DNA of 64,000 nucleotides from the NCBI GenBank assembly GCA_023386315.1, contig JAEWJZ010000028.1, positions 1 through 64,000 of the forward strand, read 5' to 3'. The position numbers and the translations under genes were made by a program. Source of the stretch: Bacillota bacterium. Lineage in GTDB: Bacteria; Bacillota; Clostridia; Lachnospirales; Lachnospiraceae. Shown here piece by piece: positions 53,767 to 62,974 of the stretch. Positions within the stretch are counted from its first letter, which is position 1, and each line of letters opens with the position of its first letter. The notes beneath the pieces are model-generated. The model saw nothing but the letters and a program-made list of their open reading frames with translations. It did not search any database and was not told the origin of the DNA.

Positions 53767-54273
53767 ATGAATTTGATTGTAGCAGTGGATAAAAACTGGT
53801 CCATCGGGAATCAGGGCCAGCTTCTGGTATCCATACCTGAGGATAAGCGAATGTTCCGGGAGGAAACTCTTGGAAAAGTAATCATTATGGGCCGTAGGAC
53901 ATTGGAGAGTCTTCCGGGAAAACAGCCATTATATGGAAGAACCAATATTGTTCTTACCAGAAACCCCGGCTATAAAGTGAAAGGTGCCGTAATCTGCCAC
54001 AGTATAGAAGAAGTGATGGATGAGCTTGATAAGCACACGGGAAAAGAATGCTTCGTCATTGGCGGACAGAGCATTTATGAACAGTTTCTGCCGTATTGTG
54101 ATACGGCTCATGTGACATATATTGACTATGCATACAGCGCTGATACCCATTTCCCAGATCTGGATAAGGACAACGGCTGGGTGATGACTGCTGAAAGTGA
54201 AGAACAGACATACTTTGATTTATGCTATACGTTCCGTATGTACCAGAGAACTGGTCAATCGATAAAAAAATAA
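53767..54273 (+). CDS. folA: Dihydrofolate reductase
   Basis: This 168-residue enzyme reduces dihydrofolate with NADPH. Features are NLIVAVDKNWSIGNQGQLLVSIPEDKRMF at the start, GRRTLESLPG, TNIVLTRNPGY and CFVIGGQSIYEQFLPYCDTAHVTYID. Asp/Glu at the active site is Glu-Asp in IPEDKRMF. ATG 53767 is 8 nt after AAAGGTGG; GTG 53755 and ATG 53761 are too close to that site. Confidence 0.95.
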   Translation: MNLIVAVDKNWSIGNQGQLLVSIPEDKRMFREETLGKVIIMGRRTLESLPGKQPLYGRTNIVLTRNPGYKVKGAVICHSIEEVMDELDKHTGKECFVIGGQSIYEQFLPYCDTAHVTYIDYAYSADTHFPDLDKDNGWVMTAESEEQTYFDLCYTFRMYQRTGQSIKK

Positions 54274-54407
54274 TGATATTTTTTAAATCATATTGTTTTT
54301 GATACTTAAAAATGATAATATGAAACGAGTACCATTTCACCTGATTGTCAGGAATGCTTTCAGGAACGGTGCGAAGGTATATTCACGAAGACATTAGGAG
54401 GATGAAG

Positions 54408-55298
54408 ATGTACAGGATTTTAAAAGCAGAGATGTTAGCTGACAAGATCTATCTGATGGATGTGGAAGCACCCCGGATTGCCAAAGCCTGCCAGCCTGGA
54501 GAATTTGTTATCGTTAAGATGGATGACAGAGGAGAGCGGATTCCGCTTACAATCTGTGATTATAATCGTGATAAGGGATCAATTACCATTGTATTTCAGA
54601 CAGTGGGTGCCAGCACGGAAAAGATGGCTGATTTAAAAACAGGAGACAGCTTTGAGGATGTAGTAGGACCTTTGGGTAATGCATCGGAATTTGTGGAAGA
54701 AGATTTAGAAGAAGTTAAAAAAAGAAAGTATTTATTTGTAGCCGGCGGTGTGGGAACTGCTCCTGTTTATCCCCAGGTGAAATGGATGAGGGAACACGGA
54801 ATATCGGTTGATGTTATCATGGGCGCAAAGACAAAGGATTTACTCATCTTAGAAGATGCCATGAGAGAACAGGCCGGCAATTTATATGTGACAACTGATG
54901 ACGGTTCCTATGAAAGAAAAGGAATGGTCACCGAAGTAATTAAGGATCTGGTGGTGAATCAGGGAAAACATTATGATGTCTGCGTTGCCATCGGGCCAAT
55001 GATTATGATGAAGTTTACCTGCCTTATGACAAAGGAACTGGGAATTCCAACCATTGTCAGCTTAAACCCGGTTATGGTCGATGGTACGGGAATGTGCGGA
55101 GCCTGCCGTATCACTGTTGGGGACGAGGTCAAATTTGCCTGTGTGGATGGACCGGAATTTGACGGTCATAAAGTGAATTTTGACGAAGCCATGAAGCGTC
55201 AGATGATGTATAAGAGCGAAGAAGGGCGTGCGATTTTAAAAGCCCGGGAAGGCGATACTCATCATGGCGGCTGCGGACAGTGTGGAGGTGACAACTAA
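54408..55298 (+). CDS. nfnA: NADH-dependent ferredoxin:NADP oxidoreductase subunit NfnA
   Basis: This 296-residue flavoprotein has a ferredoxin-reductase fold: FAD domain (GEFVIVKMDDRGERIPLTI), NAD domain (LFVAGGVGTAPVYPQVKWM) and a C-terminal [2Fe-2S] site (GTGMCGACRITVGDEVKFACVDGPEF). Nfn bifurcates electrons between NADPH, NADH and ferredoxin in anaerobes. ATG 54408 has TAGGAGG; it overlaps the next gene by 1 nt. PyrK/HydG-like paralogues share the fold, but the NfnB partner decides the call. Confidence 0.9.
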   Translation: MYRILKAEMLADKIYLMDVEAPRIAKACQPGEFVIVKMDDRGERIPLTICDYNRDKGSITIVFQTVGASTEKMADLKTGDSFEDVVGPLGNASEFVEEDLEEVKKRKYLFVAGGVGTAPVYPQVKWMREHGISVDVIMGAKTKDLLILEDAMREQAGNLYVTTDDGSYERKGMVTEVIKDLVVNQGKHYDVCVAIGPMIMMKFTCLMTKELGIPTIVSLNPVMVDGTGMCGACRITVGDEVKFACVDGPEFDGHKVNFDEAMKRQMMYKSEEGRAILKAREGDTHHGGCGQCGGDN

Positions 55299-56686
55299 TG
55301 GATGTTTTAAAGAAAGTACCAGTCAGAGAACAGGATCCAAAAGTAAGAGCAACAAACTTTGAAGAAGTTTGTCTTGGATATAATGAAGAAGAAGCAAGAG
55401 AAGAAGCCAGCAGATGTATCCAGTGCAAGAATCCCAAGTGCGTAAAGGGATGCCCGGTATCCATCAATATTCCAGGATTTATTAAGGAAGTGGAACAGGG
55501 CAATATCGAGGAAGCTGCAAAAGTGATTGCAAAATCCTCCGCTCTCCCTGCTGTATGCGGACGTGTATGTCCCCAAGAAAGCCAGTGTGAAGGTCAGTGT
55601 ATCCGCGGAATCAAGGGAGAACCGGTTTCTATCGGCAAGCTGGAGCGGTTTGTTGCAGACTGGTCCAGAGAGCATGGAATTGTACCGGAGGCACCTGAAA
55701 AAACCAACGGCAAAAAGGTGGCAGTGATCGGTTCCGGTCCTTCCGGCCTCACCTGCGCAGGCGATCTTGCAAAGCTGGGATACGAAGTTACCATATTTGA
55801 AGCTCTTCATGAGCCGGGGGGTGTACTTACTTACGGTATTCCGGAGTTCCGTCTTCCAAAAGAGGGAGTGGTACAGCCGGAGATCGACAATGTCAGGAAG
55901 CTGGGCGTTAAGATTGAAACCAATGTGATTGTTGGAAAGTCTGTGACCATTGATGAACTTCTTGATGAAGAAGGATTCCAGGCCGTATTCATCGGTTCAG
56001 GAGCCGGACTTCCGATGTTTATGGGAATTCCGGGTGAGAATGCCAACGGTGTATTCTCCGCCAATGAGTATTTAACAAGAAGTAATTTAATGAAAGCATT
56101 CCGCGATGATTATGATACTCCCATTGTAGCGGGAAGGAAAGTAGCAGTTGTCGGCGGAGGTAACGTGGCGATGGATGCAGCGAGAACTGCTCTTCGCCTT
56201 GGAGCTGAAGTGCACATTGTCTACAGAAGAAGTGAGGCGGAACTTCCTGCCAGAGCGGAAGAAGTGCACCATGCAAAAGAAGAAGGAATTATATTTGATC
56301 TTCTGTCAAACCCAATTGAGATTCTCACCGATGAGAAGGGCTGGGTAAGCGGAATGAAATGTATCAGAATGGAACTTGGAGAACCGGATGCTTCCGGCAG
56401 AAGAAGACCCGTAGAGGTGGAAGGATCTGAATTTGTCATTGATGTAGATACTGTCATCATGTCACTGGGAACATCCCCCAATCCTTTAATATCCAATACG
56501 ACTAAGGGACTGGATATTAATAAGCGCAAATGTATTATTGCAGAGGAATCTACAGGAAAGACAAGCAAGGAAGGCGTATATGCCGGAGGAGATGCAGTGA
56601 CAGGAGCTGCAACTGTGATTCTGGCTATGGAAGCCGGACGTGCCGGCGCAAGAGGAATTGACGAATATCTTTCTGCCAGGGAATAA
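55298..56686 (+). CDS. nfnB: NfnB / glutamate synthase small-subunit-like oxidoreductase
   Basis: This 462-residue protein has N-terminal [4Fe-4S] cysteines (CIQCKNPKCVKGCPVSINI and CGRVCPQESQCEGQCI), an FAD-binding GSGPSGLTCAGDL motif, an NADPH-binding VGGGNVAMDAARTALRLGAE motif and the closing YAGGDAVTGAATVILAMEAGRAGARGID. It is the bifurcating subunit partner of NfnA; no GltB gene is present, so a GltD role is unlikely. Confidence 0.9.
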   Translation: MDVLKKVPVREQDPKVRATNFEEVCLGYNEEEAREEASRCIQCKNPKCVKGCPVSINIPGFIKEVEQGNIEEAAKVIAKSSALPAVCGRVCPQESQCEGQCIRGIKGEPVSIGKLERFVADWSREHGIVPEAPEKTNGKKVAVIGSGPSGLTCAGDLAKLGYEVTIFEALHEPGGVLTYGIPEFRLPKEGVVQPEIDNVRKLGVKIETNVIVGKSVTIDELLDEEGFQAVFIGSGAGLPMFMGIPGENANGVFSANEYLTRSNLMKAFRDDYDTPIVAGRKVAVVGGGNVAMDAARTALRLGAEVHIVYRRSEAELPARAEEVHHAKEEGIIFDLLSNPIEILTDEKGWVSGMKCIRMELGEPDASGRRRPVEVEGSEFVIDVDTVIMSLGTSPNPLISNTTKGLDINKRKCIIAEESTGKTSKEGVYAGGDAVTGAATVILAMEAGRAGARGIDEYLSARE

Positions 56687-56696
56687 TCCGGACAGT

Positions 56697-56727
56697 AAAG
56701 GGCTGCCGCTAAGCTGGCAGCCCTTTT
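56697..56727 (+). terminator. Terminator of nfnAB
   Basis: AAAGGGCTGCC (56697-56707) pairs perfectly with GGCAGCCCTTT (56716-56726) around an 8-nt loop, with a short T run. Confidence 0.9.
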
Positions 56728-56746
56728 GAAACGGAGAAAATGATTT

Positions 56747-58111
56747 ATGAATAAAAAAGTTGATTTACTAAAGGGACACATTTTTACTTCACTGACAGAA
56801 CTGGCACTGCCCATCATGGTTACCGCACTGGTTCAGATGGCTTACAGCCTGACGGATATGGCGTGGATTGGCATTGCTGGTGCCCCGTCTGTTGCTGCGG
56901 TGGGAGCAGGCGGAATGTATGTCTGGCTTTCCCAGGGAGTTGTGGCACTGGCTAAAATGGGAGGGCAGGTAAAAGTTGCCCATGCCCTTGGAGGAGGCAG
57001 GAAAGAGGAAGCAGCTAAATATGCATCAGGGGCACTTCAGCTGGGAATCCTGTTTTCTGTTCTTTATGGCGGTCTCTGCATATTTGGAGCAAGGCCGCTG
57101 ATCGGTTTTTTCGGACTGAGTGACATATGGATCGTGGAGAATGCCCGGATTTATTTAAAAATCACCTGCGGTCTGATTGTATTTTCTTATATGAATGTGA
57201 TCCTGACCGGTATTCTCACGGCCATGGGAGACAGCAGAACTCCCTTAAAGGCCAATACGGCAGGACTTGTATTAAACATGGTTTTGGATCCGCTTTTAAT
57301 TTTCGGAGCGGGACCGGTAAAAGGTTTTGGTGTCGGCGGGGCAGCAGCAGCTACGGTAATTGCCCAGGCAGTTGTAACGGTTGTATTTTTAAAAGCAATC
57401 CGTAAAGACAGAATGGTTTTCGATAAAGTACGCTTGCTCCAGAGAGTTCCCCGGAATTATATGGGGGCCATGATCCGGATCGGATTCCCGGCTTCTGTTC
57501 AGAATTTAATCTACACCAGCATTTCCATGGTACTCACCCGTTTTGTAGCCGGGTTTGGTGATACGGCAGTCGCTGTACTCCGGGTAGGAGGGCAGATTGA
57601 ATCCATCTCATGGATGACTGCAGATGGTTTTGCAGCAGCGATTAATTCCTTTGTGGGTCAGAATTATGGGGCGAAGCAGTATGGGAGAGTAAAAAAGGGA
57701 TATTTTACGGCAGCAGCAGTGATGTTTTGCTGGGGTTTATTCTGCACTTTTTTGCTGATTGTTTTTCCAAAGCAGATATTCGGGCTTTTCATACATGAGG
57801 CAGATGTCATTCCAATGGGAGTGCGTTATCTGGTTATTTTAGGTGTCAGTCAGATGTTTATGTGTGTGGAACTTACCACGGTGGGTGCATTATCGGGGCT
57901 TGGAAAAACCTTGTTAAGCTCTGTTATCAGTATCGTATTTACCTCGGCAAGGATTCCTCTTGCCATGTTCTTAGGCAGCACAGCTTTAGGACTTGACGGA
58001 ATCTGGTGGGCATTTTCCATATCCAGTATTATAAAGGGAATTCTGTTTTTCCTGTGTTTTATTATCGTTTCCAGAAAGCTTGTGGAAGGGCAGAAGAAAT
58101 CTTTTTTATAA
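56747..58111 (+). CDS. MATE-family efflux transporter
   Basis: This 454-residue membrane protein has about 12 helices in two homologous halves (LTELALPIMVTALVQMAYSL; MIRIGFPASVQNLIYTSISM). MATE pumps expel cationic drugs or metabolites using sodium or protons. The substrate cannot be told from sequence. It has no adjacent regulator and its own short leader after the terminator. Confidence 0.9.
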   Translation: MNKKVDLLKGHIFTSLTELALPIMVTALVQMAYSLTDMAWIGIAGAPSVAAVGAGGMYVWLSQGVVALAKMGGQVKVAHALGGGRKEEAAKYASGALQLGILFSVLYGGLCIFGARPLIGFFGLSDIWIVENARIYLKITCGLIVFSYMNVILTGILTAMGDSRTPLKANTAGLVLNMVLDPLLIFGAGPVKGFGVGGAAAATVIAQAVVTVVFLKAIRKDRMVFDKVRLLQRVPRNYMGAMIRIGFPASVQNLIYTSISMVLTRFVAGFGDTAVAVLRVGGQIESISWMTADGFAAAINSFVGQNYGAKQYGRVKKGYFTAAAVMFCWGLFCTFLLIVFPKQIFGLFIHEADVIPMGVRYLVILGVSQMFMCVELTTVGALSGLGKTLLSSVISIVFTSARIPLAMFLGSTALGLDGIWWAFSISSIIKGILFFLCFIIVSRKLVEGQKKSFL

Positions 58112-58198
58112 ATTTTTCATTTTAGACTTGAATTTTACCTATGGTTTACGTTAACATATAGGTGGGATAAAGATAGAAAAAAAGCAAAGGGACTGACG

Positions 58199-59446
58199 AT
58201 GAAGCGAAAAGTACAGATTATGTATCATAAAAATGCAGGAGTACTGCGAAGGCTGTTCTGCGGAATCATGATAAGTGCCATGGTCTGCACACAGACGGTT
58301 CCGGTCTTTGCAACTTCCAAGGCAGAAAAAGAAAAGCAGGAAGCTCAGAAAAAGCTGAATGAGGCGAATAAACAGGCGCAGGAAGCTGAGAATAAGAAAA
58401 AAACGGCTCAGAATCAGGTATCTAAGCTTACCACTGATTTAACGGCTCTTTTATCAGATATTAAAGTTCTGGAAAACGATATGGCGAATAAGGAAAAGGA
58501 AATCAAACAGGCAGAATCGGATTACCAGGAAGCGAAAAAAGAAGAAGAAAAGCAGTATGTGGCCATGAAAAAAAGAATCCAGTATATGTATGAGAAGGGT
58601 GATACACAATACATGGATATTTTTCTTCAGGTAAAGGATATGTCAGATCTGCTTAATAAAGCGGAATACGTAGAAGGTATCTATACATATGACCGGAAGA
58701 TGCTTGTTAAATTTCAGGAGACAAAGCAGCAGGTTGCGGATTATAAGGATGATCTGGAAGAGGACAAGAATGAGATGGAAGTGATGGAGCTGGAGTATAA
58801 GGACCAGAAGAAACAGCTGGAAACGCTCATCGCCACCAAGAAAAAAGAAGTCACAAATTTTGACAGCCAGCTGGCAAAGGCCAAGAAGGATGCGGATCTT
58901 TATGCACAGACGGTAGCAAAAAAGAATGAAGAAATCCGTAAGACCAAGGAAGAAGAAGCCAGGAAAAAAGCGGCTGAACAGGCCAGAAAAAAGGCGGAAG
59001 AGGAAGCCAGAAAAAAAGCAGCCTCCAACACCGGCGGCCGCAGCGCCAATAATAACAGCAAATATTCCGGACCTTCCGCATCAAAGAGCACGGGTGGAAC
59101 GGCTCAGGGAAGGTCGGTTGCAGATTATGGTCTGCAGTTTGTGGGCAACCCCTATGTGTTTGGCGGAACCAGCCTGACAAACGGGACAGACTGTTCCGGG
59201 TTCGTGCAGTCCGTATACAGGCATTTTGGATATTCCCTGCCACGTAGTTCCTCCGAACAGCGTTCTGTGGGAGCAGAAGTTTCTTATTCCGAAGCACAGC
59301 CTGGAGATTTAATCTGTTATGCAGGACATATTGGTATCTATATCGGGAACGGCCAGATTGTTCATGCCAGTTCTCCGGCTACCGGTATCAAGGTTGGAAC
59401 AGCCACTTATCGTACCATATTGTCGGTAAGAAGAGTAATACAATAA
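58199..59446 (+). CDS. Secreted NlpC/P60 peptidoglycan hydrolase with coiled coil
   Basis: This 415-residue protein has a signal peptide (about 1-38, ending PVFATSKA), a PcsB/CwlO-like coiled coil (40-250), a Lys/Glu/Ala-rich linker (about 245-275), a Ser/Gly/Asn-rich spacer and an NlpC/P60 domain (about 300-415). The catalytic Cys lies in GTDCSGFVQSVYRHFGYSLP (about 331) and His in AGHIGIYIGNGQIVHASS. Such proteins cut stem-peptide bonds for growth or daughter-cell separation and are usually controlled by FtsEX. A possible promoter has TTGAAT near 58127. Confidence 0.9.
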   Translation: MKRKVQIMYHKNAGVLRRLFCGIMISAMVCTQTVPVFATSKAEKEKQEAQKKLNEANKQAQEAENKKKTAQNQVSKLTTDLTALLSDIKVLENDMANKEKEIKQAESDYQEAKKEEEKQYVAMKKRIQYMYEKGDTQYMDIFLQVKDMSDLLNKAEYVEGIYTYDRKMLVKFQETKQQVADYKDDLEEDKNEMEVMELEYKDQKKQLETLIATKKKEVTNFDSQLAKAKKDADLYAQTVAKKNEEIRKTKEEEARKKAAEQARKKAEEEARKKAASNTGGRSANNNSKYSGPSASKSTGGTAQGRSVADYGLQFVGNPYVFGGTSLTNGTDCSGFVQSVYRHFGYSLPRSSSEQRSVGAEVSYSEAQPGDLICYAGHIGIYIGNGQIVHASSPATGIKVGTATYRTILSVRRVIQ

Positions 59447-59456
59447 TCAGTACATA

Positions 59457-59495
59457 AGCCGGAGAGAAGGAACGGGGCAGTGCCACTCTCCGGCT
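59457..59495 (+). terminator. Hairpin after the NlpC/P60 gene
   Basis: AGCCGGAGAG (59457-59466) pairs perfectly with CTCTCCGGCT (59486-59495). No T run follows, so it is a weak terminator or processing site. Confidence 0.6.
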
Positions 59496-59566
59496 ATTGG
59501 TATGTATGGCCTAAAAAACACTTGCGGAATTCGACAGAATATGAGAAAATGATATCAAGTATGATG

Positions 59567-59575
59567 TGATATAAT
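59567..59575 (+). promoter_or_regulatory. Extended -10 promoter of the scaffold/GGGtGRT operon
   Basis: TGATATAAT (TGn plus consensus TATAAT) at 59567-59575, about 49 nt before the first start codon. No strong -35 is visible. Confidence 0.6.
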
Positions 59576-59623
59576 TAACAAAGTACTTTTCATGATGATT
59601 ACTTATTTGAAAGGAGTTTTAAC

Positions 59624-60316
59624 ATGATTTATTCACATGAAGTAGAAGAGATGTGCACAGTAGCACAGGGCGTTCATCACGGCGCTGCTCCAATCCCAGA
59701 AGAAGCAAAATGGGTAAAATCAAAAGAAGTTAAAGATATCTCCGGTCTGACACATGGTGTTGGCTGGTGTGCTCCCCAGCAGGGCGCATGCAAGCTGACT
59801 CTTAACGTTAAAGAGGGTATTATTCAGGAAGCATTAGTGGAAACAATCGGATGCTCCGGTATGACACACTCCGCTGCTATGGCAGCTGAGATTCTGCCAG
59901 GATTAACCGTTTTAGAGGCATTGAATACAGACCTTGTTTGTGATGCCATTAATACAGCGATGAGAGAGTTATTCTTACAGATCGCATACGGAAGAACTCA
60001 GAGTGCATTCTCAGAAGACGGACTTCCGGTCGGTGCGGGACTGGAAGACTTAGGAAAAGGTCTTCGTTCCCAGGTTGGTACCATGTATGGAACATTAAAG
60101 AAAGGTCCTCGCTATTTGGAAATGGCTGAAGGCTATGTAACAGGCATCGCTCTTGATGAGGAAGATCAGATCATCGGTTATCAGTTCGTAAGTCTTGGTA
60201 AGATGACTGATTTCATCAAGAAAGGTGATGATCCCAATACTGCCTGGGAGAAGGCAAAAGGACAGTACGGCCGTGTAGCGGAAGCTGCAAAGATCATTGA
60301 CCCAAGACACGAATAA
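59624..60316 (+). CDS. NifU-like iron-sulfur cluster assembly scaffold protein
   Basis: This 230-residue protein has an IscU/NifU-like N-terminal fold with cysteines at 49 and 56 (GWCAPQQGACKL) and 77 (ETIGCSGMTHSAAMAAEIL), then a C-terminal extension of about 100 residues not found in standard IscU. It forms a conserved pair with the GGGtGRT gene. A GAAAGGAG site and a strong -10 suggest high expression. The extension may adapt the scaffold to its partner. Confidence 0.8.
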   Translation: MIYSHEVEEMCTVAQGVHHGAAPIPEEAKWVKSKEVKDISGLTHGVGWCAPQQGACKLTLNVKEGIIQEALVETIGCSGMTHSAAMAAEILPGLTVLEALNTDLVCDAINTAMRELFLQIAYGRTQSAFSEDGLPVGAGLEDLGKGLRSQVGTMYGTLKKGPRYLEMAEGYVTGIALDEEDQIIGYQFVSLGKMTDFIKKGDDPNTAWEKAKGQYGRVAEAAKIIDPRHE

Positions 60317-60390
60317 TCGGTCGGCAAAAGCCTGCCGGTATCCGGTTATGAAAGCGAAGAGATTTGGCCAATAATAAGGAGGACAAGATA

Positions 60391-61401
60391 ATGGCTTTAT
60401 TTGAATCATATGAGAGAAGAATTGACAAAATCAATTCTGTTTTAAACAGCTATGGCATCGCTTCTATTGAAGAAGCGGAAAAGATTACTAAAGATGCAGG
60501 TCTGGATGTTTACGAACAGGTGAAGAAGATCCAGCCTATCTGTTTCGAAAATGCTTGTTGGGCTTATACAGTAGGCGCAGCGATCGCAATCAAAAAAGGC
60601 TGCAGAAAAGCGGCAGATGCAGCAGCAGCAATTGGTGAAGGTCTTCAGGCTTTCTGTATTCCAGGCTCCGTAGCTGACCAGCGTAATGTAGGTATTGGTC
60701 ACGGAAATCTTGGAAAGATGCTTCTGGAAGAAGGCACAGACTGTTTCTGCTTCCTGGCTGGTCATGAGTCCTTTGCAGCAGCAGAAGGCGCAATCGGTAT
60801 TGCTGAGAAGGCAAACAAAGTACGCCAGAAACCATTAAGAGTTATCTTAAACGGTTTGGGAAAAGATGCAGCTCAGGTCATTTCCAGAATCAACGGATTT
60901 ACATATGTAGAAACTGAGATGGATTACTACACAGGCGAAGTAAAAGAGCTGTTCAGAAAGTCCTATTCAGAAGGTTTAAGATCAAAGGTTAACTGCTACG
61001 GCGCAAACGACGTAACAGAAGGCGTTGCTATCATGTGGAAGGAAGGCGTTGACGTTTCCATCACAGGTAACTCCACCAACCCAACCAGATTCCAGCATCC
61101 GGTAGCAGGTACCTACAAGAAGGAATGTACAGAAAAAGGCAAAAAGTATTTCTCTGTAGCTTCCGGCGGTGGTACAGGACGTACCCTTCACCCGGATAAC
61201 ATGGCAGCAGGTCCAGCTTCCTACGGTATGACAGATACTATGGGACGTATGCACTCTGATGCTCAGTTCGCAGGTTCCTCTTCCGTTCCGGCTCACGTAG
61301 AGATGATGGGTCTGATCGGTATGGGTAACAACCCAATGGTAGGCGCTACTGTAGCTGTAGCTGTTGGTATTGAAGAGGCTGCTAACGCAGGTAAATTCTA
61401 A
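60391..61401 (+). CDS. GGGtGRT-family protein of unknown function
   Basis: This 336-residue protein carries the family motif SGGGTGRTLHPDNMAAGPAS at about 257 and FENACWAYTVGAAIAIKKG near 49. The family is known in anaerobic Firmicutes beside an iron-sulfur scaffold but has no assigned reaction. It has no signal peptide. ATG 60391 is chosen because AAGGAGGA lies 8-10 nt upstream; a TTG 27 nt earlier lacks support. Codon choice is strongly biased (GCA, GAA, GGT), suggesting an abundant protein. A role in cluster handling or stress is inferred from pairing only. Confidence 0.85.
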   Translation: MALFESYERRIDKINSVLNSYGIASIEEAEKITKDAGLDVYEQVKKIQPICFENACWAYTVGAAIAIKKGCRKAADAAAAIGEGLQAFCIPGSVADQRNVGIGHGNLGKMLLEEGTDCFCFLAGHESFAAAEGAIGIAEKANKVRQKPLRVILNGLGKDAAQVISRINGFTYVETEMDYYTGEVKELFRKSYSEGLRSKVNCYGANDVTEGVAIMWKEGVDVSITGNSTNPTRFQHPVAGTYKKECTEKGKKYFSVASGGGTGRTLHPDNMAAGPASYGMTDTMGRMHSDAQFAGSSSVPAHVEMMGLIGMGNNPMVGATVAVAVGIEEAANAGKF

Positions 61402-61445
61402 TGATAAAACCTTGATTTTTCAAGGGAAAATACCATTTGATATAG

Positions 61446-61478
61446 AAAAGAGGAGTTCGCTTTGCGGCTCCTCTTTTT
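61446..61478 (+). terminator. Strong terminator of the scaffold/GGGtGRT operon
   Basis: AAAAGAGGAG (61446-61455) pairs with CTCCTCTTTT (61468-61477), followed by T. A second inverted repeat (GTTTGTCTACC near 61501 with GGTAGACAAAC near 61535) lies at the border of the integrase remnant and may be its terminator. Confidence 0.85.
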
Positions 61479-61545
61479 GCATGATGGGGTTAAAAAATGG
61501 GGTTTGTCTACCGTTTGTTTACCAAAATTATTGGTGGTAGACAAA

Positions 61546-62085
61546 CTATAATATCTTTTCAAGTATGTCGACGGTTTGGTCTTGCATTTTAGAAGTCACA
61601 TGATTATATATCTGAAGTGTCTCCTGTATGTTTTTATGACCGAGTCTTGCCTGTACATCTTTTGGATTGGCTCCATTCTCTAAAAGCATAGTGGCATGTG
61701 TATGCCGGAGGGAATGAAAATCAAAATTAGTAAACCCAAGTTGGTGGTGTATGATCCGGCTGCAATGCTGGAGGACTCGTGAACGCCCACGTACCATCTA
61801 AATTTTATGCTTCTCCCAGGCGTAGACCGCACCGGTAAGCAAGCTGCAATGGAATAAAACAGGTATGACCTTCGGGAAAGCGTTTATAATGACTTCCCAT
61901 TGTTCAGCGGGAATTATGTTCCGATCTTTCTTTCTGGAAGGGGATTCTGGCACTGCTCGGTGTGATGGAAGTTTAACTCCTACAGCGGGGGTGTATTTAA
62001 TAAAATGCATTGGTTCAACGGCATAATTGAGAGTACCGGTTAATAGTTCGATAACCGCCTTTAGTAATTCGTTTTCTTTTTCCAT
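61546..62085 (-). pseudogene. Tyrosine integrase (Tn916/phage type), broken
   Basis: Two adjacent minus-strand frames are pieces of one integrase. 61798-62085 gives the end of the core-binding domain (LTGTLNYAVEPMHFIKYTPA, IPAEQWEVIINAFP) up to LLTG, where the catalytic Arg region should follow but is replaced by AVYAWEKHKI and a stop. 61546-61797 gives the C-terminal catalytic part with [31 protein letters not shown] (His, Arg, His, Tyr kept). The loss of the first catalytic Arg and the central part makes it inactive. No other mobile-element genes remain. Confidence 0.85.
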
Positions 62086-62245
62086 CTATGTTAGTAATGA
62101 GCATTTTACTTCTATGCACTTGCATACATTTGTAAGCCTGATAAAATAAGGAAATACTTTATGAAAACGCTTTTGATCACACTTAGCATAACGTTTTGAG
62201 GTATAATATGGTGTTTTTTTTCATATACATAACAGAGGTGATATT

Positions 62246-62464
62246 ATGAGTTATTGTTGCGATTTATTATTCATTACTACGTTAGCTTGTCAAATAGCAG
62301 ATTGCTTAAATGATAATGAATTATCGATATTAGCAGCAGATACTGAATTGTTAAGTGATTCACTAAGTGCAATTGCTGTTAGACGTTCAATTTCTAATAC
62401 ATGTACAAACAATAACATCCCATTAAATACAACCGCATGTTCCGATGAAGCCAAAAACTACTAA
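62246..62464 (+). CDS. Small Cys-containing protein, possibly DUF6774-like
   Basis: This 72-residue protein, with ATG after an AGAGGTGA site, reads ITTLACQIADCLNDNELSIL, then AADTELLSDSLSAIAVRR. The pattern of a helix with ACQIAxCLxxxELxxLAAD matches small Lachnospiraceae proteins of the DUF6774 kind as I recall them. The function is unknown. It lies among decayed remnants but looks intact. Confidence 0.5.
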   Translation: MSYCCDLLFITTLACQIADCLNDNELSILAADTELLSDSLSAIAVRRSISNTCTNNNIPLNTTACSDEAKNY

Positions 62465-62529
62465 CTTAATATTTCATAGTCAGTAGTTCATTTATTTTCT
62501 TTGTATTAACTTGGAATTTAAAAATATAT

Positions 62530-62688
62530 TTATTTAATTATTCCATGGCATTTCTGCGTATAATCAATAAAAACATTAACATCATTCAGTAACCCAGTTC
62601 TAAGTTCATTACTTGTATTGATTGCTAGATTAAATTGTTCTTGAGTAATATCTTTTTGAAATAATGCTTCCTCAAGTTCATCGGATCG
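62530..62688 (-). pseudogene. C-terminal fragment of a DUF402-like protein
   Basis: A minus-strand frame without start reads RSDELEEALFQKDITQEQFN then LAINTSNELRTGLLNDVN to a TAA at 62530-62532. DELEEAL followed by IT-x-EQF-x-LA is like the C-terminus of DUF402 proteins. The front is absent, so it is a remnant. Confidence 0.45.
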
Positions 62689-62702
62689 CTTTTATGACAC
62701 AG

Positions 62703-62933
62703 TTATATAGTTCTTTCTAGGCCACATACACATGTCTTTTCATGACCTTCGTTTATCCTTTTGCAAATGGGGCATTTCCATGCATCATATAAATTCCATT
62801 CATCTGACTCAGCATTTACATTAACAGATTCCTGACTGGTAATAGGAGCCTGAATCTTTGGGCTTAAAGGTAATGGGGATTGGGGTGGAGTAAGTGGAAG
62901 GCTGGCGAAACAGAGAGACTTTGGGCGCATCAT
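62703..62933 (-). pseudogene. Zinc-ribbon C-terminal fragment
   Basis: The 76-codon frame has a Pro/Ser-rich part and then WKCPICKRINEGHEKTCVCG, a CxxC...CxC zinc ribbon of the kind that ends larger membrane proteins of clostridia. No ribosome site is seen, and the start is inside low-complexity sequence, so it is probably the tail of a lost gene. Confidence 0.45.
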
Positions 62934-62974
62934 TAGGGAGTAACCAAGTTAATGCCTGGTTCTCCCTTTTATTC

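Noticed and set aside
54341..54353. Small CCTGA/TCAGG palindrome upstream of nfnA as an operator
   Set aside because: Only a 5-bp dyad with a 3-bp centre; too short to support without related sites.
55307..55810. 167-codon minus-strand ORF in nfnB
   Set aside because: It opposes a well-supported gene with Fe-S and FAD motifs and has no domain of its own.
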